Assembly: GCF_040958095.1 (NCBI RefSeq) | Contig: NC_091209.1 | Span: 7,634,589 to 7,698,588 of the forward strand | From: Procambarus clarkii | Taxonomy: Eukaryota > Arthropoda > Malacostraca > Decapoda > Cambaridae | Direction: 5' to 3' | Length of the DNA: 64,000 bases | In this document: positions 60,425 through 64,000 of the stretch, piece after piece | Position numbering within the stretch: the stretch's first letter is position 1 | Layout: the number at the start of each line of letters is the position of its first letter | Program-made: the position numbers and the translations under genes | Notes under the pieces: generated by a model | Told to the model about the DNA's origin: nothing | The model's database searches: none | What the model saw: the letters and a program-made list of their open reading frames with translations, nothing else

Positions 60425-62100
60425 ATGAATGAGGGCCACAGGGCTACGGGAGACATCTCCCGTCACGCAGGGTGTAGTCGCACCTCCACAGATCTCCAGT
60501 ATCAGCTCTTGATACTGATAATGGCTCAAACGGGCCACCACTTACGGACTATTCATGCCGTGCCATCTTTTGGGTGGCTTAATCTTCATCAATCAATCAT
60601 CAATCAATCAGCCACAGGGCTAACAACACTGCAGACCAGGCATGGTAAGGCGGATCTCATTGAAACTTTTCAAATACTGAACAAAATTGAGGCTGTTGAT
60701 TCTGACAACTTCTTCAAAAGGTCAGATGTAACTCAAACAAGGAGCAACGGTTTCAAGCTAACAAGCCACAATGTAGGACTGAGAACAGGCGATGCTTTTT
60801 CACCCACAGCTAGGGTTATAAACTCATGGAACCGCCTACCCGCAGAAGCCGTAAATGCCAAAACTCTGTTAACATTTAATGTACAGTTGGAAACGATTAT
60901 CAAAGCAAATGGAGGGACCTTCGACAAGTCACCGGCTATTTCTCATCGAGGCCACTAGTGTTAGTGGCTCTCGGGTAAACTCAGGTAAAATACTAAACAT
61001 TTTTAAAAGTTAGATGCAACAAAAAAAGGAATAACGATTTCAAGACCAACAAGCCATAATCATGTACGACAGAAACAGGAGTCTTTTTCACCCACAGGGA
61101 TGGTTTCATGGGTGAAAAAGCACCTCTTTTTCACCCATGGAACAGCCTACCCGCCAAAGTTGTAACTGCCAAAACCTATATTTTATAACTCCAGCTGGAA
61201 AGATCACAGACAAATGGACCTTTAATGAGCCGCCGGCTTCCTGCCCTCGTAGAGATCATTAGAGTGTCAGTGGACCTCAGGTAAACTCAGGTATATTCAG
61301 AAAACATGCTTTTTCCCCCATAGAGTTATAAACTCATGGAACTTTATTTTATTTTATTTATTTTATTTTATTTATGCATATACAAGAATGTACATAAGGA
61401 ATGTGAGGATACAATTATGGTAATTACAGTCTTGTAAAGCCACTAGCACGCGCAGCGTTTCGGGCAGGTCCTTAATCTAAGAAAATTTTAAGGAGGTAAA
61501 TACTTGCAAAATTTATAGACAAAAAAATGATAACAGATTACATAGAATGAAAAAAAAAAAAGATGAGAGAAAATTATAGGTACAGTATATTAAAGCACAT
61601 AGGTAGCTATGATTGATTGCAATGACAGCTTAAAATGGTAGTTGCAACAAATTGGTAGGCACAATACAGCAGAAACAATATAAGATTGATTGCAATGACA
61701 GCTTGAATGGTAGTTGACAAAAATTGGTAGTCACAATACAGCATATGGCTAGCACATAAAAGAAGACAGCAATGAACACAATGATAAGGTTGTTTGATAT
61801 TACATAAAAATTAGGAGATTGGGTACCACTAGGTACAGAGCAAATTAAAGCTCAGTGTAGGAAACTAAATAGATGAAGTTAGGTACTTTTTGGTTTTGCT
61901 TTTAAATAAGGCAAAAGTTTTACTTTTTTACTAACTGCCTACCAACCGAAGCGGTAAATGTGAAAACACTGTTGAATTTACAAATCCAGCTCAATAAAAT
62001 CCTCAGGACAAATGGCGGACCTTTGACAAGCCTCCGGCTTCCTGTCCTCGTCGAGGCCACTAGAGCAATAGTGTTCGGGTAAATTAAGGTAAACTACAGG
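60425..62100 (+). pseudogene. Three tandem CR1-like LINE 3' ends
   Basis: The first, 60610-60985, reads GKADLIETFQILNKIEAVDS, FFKRSDVTQTRSNGFKLTSH and NSWNRLPAEAVNAKTLLTFN. The second (60990-61290) and third (61290-61345 plus 61930-62100) repeat the terminal part with decay. Each ends with 'ggtaaactcaggta'. The third is split by the nested minus-strand LINE fragment 61346-61925. An (aatc)n repeat stands at 60545-60612. Confidence 0.75.
61346..61925 (-). mobile_element. Nested truncated LINE 3' end, minus strand
   Basis: Runs from (ttta)n through 'gcatatacaagaatgtacataaggaatgtgagg' to 'ggtactttttggttttgcttttaaataaggcaaaagtttta'. It matches 52545-53110 almost base by base, including the duplicated 72-bp unit. 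Recent. Confidence 0.9.
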
Positions 62101-62103
62101 AAG

Positions 62104-62260
62104 TGCTGAGAAGTCCACAAATTAGCTGATCTCGTATAATAAGAGGACCAAAATTGGTCTATTTATAAGTTTTAAAATTCATATTAATTATAATAATAAT
62201 GATTATTAATTATTAGTGAGATATAATTAAATTATTAGTGAGATAAAGTGGTCAATCTTG
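62104..62260. other. Short intergenic stretch, nothing assigned
   Basis: AT-rich with repeated ttattaat words. Confidence 0.4.
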
Positions 62261-62423
62261 CAATGGGGCGCAGCCGTAGCGGGCGTCTCAAGCCTCCTCT
62301 TGTCTCTGGCTTAGACTCACCAATAGAATGGAATCTCCTCTCGTTCCTTCCTTTGACCAACCATAACAGTGTAGCTAGGCTAATTATCGCATTACAATTG
62401 TGATTAACAAGTCTGTTAGCGAA

Positions 62424-62430
62424 TATAAAG
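62424..62430 (+). promoter_or_regulatory. TATA box of a possible gene at 62.5 kb
   Basis: TATAAAG about 70 bp upstream of a CACCATGG start context. The TSS would fall at about 62455. The flank 62260-62420 is moderately GC-rich and free of repeats. Confidence 0.45.
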
Positions 62431-62494
62431 AGTAGTTCAGAGGCATGTGGTAGTAGTTGGAGGAAGAGAGTATAAGGTGGACGGAGGCAGCACC

Positions 62495-62692
62495 ATGGCC
62501 GCCCTCGCTCTCCGCCTCTACCAGAAAACTGATCCAAATGTCGATTTTGGTGTGTTGTTGGAGAACAAGAAGTCCAAGAACAGCCTTCTCTTCCAGGCGG
62601 GGACCGTTGCTACTCTGTGTGAGTGTGTGAGGAAGGGGGAGTCCGTGCTGCAGGTGGTGGTGGTGCAGGAGAGAGAGAGGCTTCTGTCTTGA
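62495..62692 (+). CDS. Possible first exon of an unknown gene
   Basis: ATG in a very good context (caccATGGcc) opens MAALALRLYQKTDPNVDFGV, LLENKKSKNSLLFQAGTVAT. As an unspliced frame it ends at TGA 62690-62692 (65 residues). More likely the exon stops at a donor CTCTGT|GTGAGT (exon end 62618, phase 1), since the rest is low-complexity (VLQVVVVQERER). I do not recognise the product. It sits among repeats but is itself non-repetitive. Confidence 0.4.
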   Translation: MAALALRLYQKTDPNVDFGVLLENKKSKNSLLFQAGTVATLCECVRKGESVLQVVVVQERERLLS

Positions 62693-62745
62693 CCTGTCAC
62701 TCTGACAGCTCTAGGGTACAGGTCACTTCGTACCTAAAACAGTTC

Positions 62746-63060
62746 CACGTAACCTAACTCAGTGGAACGTAGCCCAATGTAATGTAATGTAACTCAGTGT
62801 AATGTATTCCAACGTAATGTGATCCAATGTAATGTAACCCAACGTAGCGCAACCCAATGCAACGTAATGTAACCCAGTGTAACGTAACCCAATGTAACGT
62901 AACCCAATGTAACGTAATTAAATCTAACGTAACCCAATGTAACGTAATTAAATGTAATGTAACCCAACGTAATGTAACGTAACCCAACGTAAAGTAACAA
63001 AACTTAACCCAACATAACGTAATGTACCGTTAACATAGCCTAACTCAACCTCACCTCAAC
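62746..63060. repeat. Degenerate pentameric array (AACCT/TTAGG-like)
   Basis: The segment can be parsed in 5-bp steps: AACGT AACCC AATGT AACGT AACCC AATGT and so on, with a 15-bp higher-order unit in the centre and AACCT/AACTC at the flanks. The arthropod telomere repeat is TTAGG (AACCT on the other strand), from which these words differ by one or two bases. It yields a spurious minus-strand frame full of H/Y/V/T/L. Confidence 0.75.
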
Positions 63061-63244
63061 TCAAGTTCACACAGTGTAACCAAACGGCATTGTTCCGTGC
63101 TCGGCGTAGAGCCGTGGACAGTTGTCGACCGAAAAGTCCCGCGTATGATTTCTTCTTATGTGGGGGTGAACCGTCTCGCTGCCACACCACCGCTTGTTCT
63201 GGTCCGCCTCTTACTCATAGCGACTTGACCTCATAGGGGCCTTG

Positions 63245-63510
63245 ACCTAGGGGCCTCGTAGCCTGGTGGATAGTGCGCAGGACTCGTAATTCTGTGGCGC
63301 GGGTTCGATTCCCGCACGAGGCAGAAACAAATGGGCAAAGTTTCTTTCACCCTGAATGCCCCTGTTACCTAGCAATAAATAGGTACCTGGGAGTTAGTCA
63401 GCTGTCACGGGCTGCTTCCTGGGGGTGGAGGCCTGGTCGAGGACCGGGCCGCGGGGACACTAAAAAAGCCCCGAAATCATCTCAAGATAACCTCAAGATA
63501 AGAAGATAGC
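63245..63510 (+). repeat. tRNA-derived SINE, well preserved
   Basis: Head 63253-63322 has a perfect 7-bp acceptor stem (gcctcgt/acgaggc), an A-box-like tagcctggtgg, a loop ctcgtaa (Thr CGT-type anticodon) and B-box ggttcgattcc. Body ttacctagcaataaataggtacctggg and ggcctggtcgaggaccgggcc. The 3' end is tcaagataacctcaagata. It is a SINE, not a tRNA gene, because the body follows without a terminator. Confidence 0.9.
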
Positions 63511-63554
63511 CAGTATGCAGCCAAAAAACCTACATTTTTTTTAAATTAGCATTT

Positions 63555-63715
63555 TGTTCCATTCACCTGATCAACCAGGCTGTGATTCATACGTCAGGCT
63601 GTGAGCAGCCGCGTCCAAGAGCCTGGTTGACCAGTCCAGCAACCAGGAGGTTAGGTCGATGACCGGGTTGCAGGGGGTCACTAAGCCCTGAAACCAACTC
63701 GAGGTACAGTATACT
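63555..63715 (+). repeat. Decapod dispersed repeat
   Basis: Contains 'cctgatcaaccaggctgtgattcatacg' and 'agagcctggttgaccagtccagcaaccaggagg'. Same family as 49335-49535. Ends near ctcgaggtacagtatac. Confidence 0.6.
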
Positions 63716-63761
63716 CATGTTATACCTGGGCTCTAGAAGACTTGAATCGTGGAGCCCATGT

Positions 63762-64000
63762 AAAAAATAAAAAAATAAAATGTTTATTTAGGTAAGGTAC
63801 ATACATACAATAAATTTTTACAAAGATTGGTTGACTTATAGGTAGAGCTAGTACATACAATGCCTAAAGCCACTATTACGCAAAGCGTTTCGGGCATGTG
63901 TTTGAGGCCGAAGCTCAAAGATTTCTATTCAGCATTTTGTATTACATTTGAGGTACAAAAAAGCTCTGCTATTTCCAACTGTGCCATAACATTAAAAATC
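63762..64000 (-). mobile_element. LINE 3' end, minus strand, running off the window
   Basis: Reverse complement of the 3' end at 59300-59430: 'tttatttaggtaaggtacatacatacaataaa', 'gtagagctagtacatacaatgcctaaagccactattacgcaaagcgtttcgggcatg'. Confidence 0.85.

Noticed and set aside
63253..63322. tRNA-Thr gene
   Set aside because: The fold is good but the conserved SINE body follows directly and the same unit is dispersed; there is no Pol III terminator after the tRNA part.

Overview
The window looks like repeat-rich nuclear DNA from a decapod crustacean, most probably a freshwater crayfish. This is inferred from its DIRS-type elements with internal complementary regions, Penelope-like elements, tRNA-headed SINEs carrying the tail 'gttacctagcagtaaataggtacctgg', and large AT-rich introns. 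It is not prokaryotic. No rRNA, CRISPR array or free-standing tRNA gene was seen.

The main result is a split host gene on the minus strand, from 50220 down to 1867 and continuing off the left edge. I reconstructed 17 coding exons (2,821 nt, 940 codons so far). Every splice junction is phase-compatible, 15 of the 16 junctions I could join use GT-AG, and one uses GC-AG. The protein starts with an acidic segment and one C2H2-type zinc finger. It continues with an acidic linker and at least six tandem Myb/SANT-like DNA-binding modules. I do not recognise it as a named gene. Its likely promoter (about 50285-50470) carries a perfect CRE palindrome and an NRF1-like site.

The introns are filled with mobile elements. 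Intron 12 holds a near-complete DIRS retrotransposon (9380-15520). Intron 10 holds a TTAA-flanked DNA transposon (16940-20951) that contains a Penelope-like element (16985-19910) with a 13-bp target duplication and an inverted 3'-end copy. Intron 4 (about 19 kb) holds a second DIRS element (27637-45759). That element is itself interrupted by a very young 11.3-kb Ty3/gypsy element (29509-40851, two 1,223-bp LTRs that look identical, 4-bp TSD) and by a 0.9-kb Tigger/pogo-like element. Introns 14-16 hold minisatellites and SINEs.

From about 50.5 kb to the right edge the DNA is mostly non-LTR retrotransposon copies, including a nearly full-length APE+RT element at 55.2-59.5 kb. SINEs there share their 3' tails with those LINEs. 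Near 62.5 kb a TATA-box promoter precedes a possible first exon of another gene (plus strand). A degenerate pentameric array related to the arthropod telomere repeat follows it.
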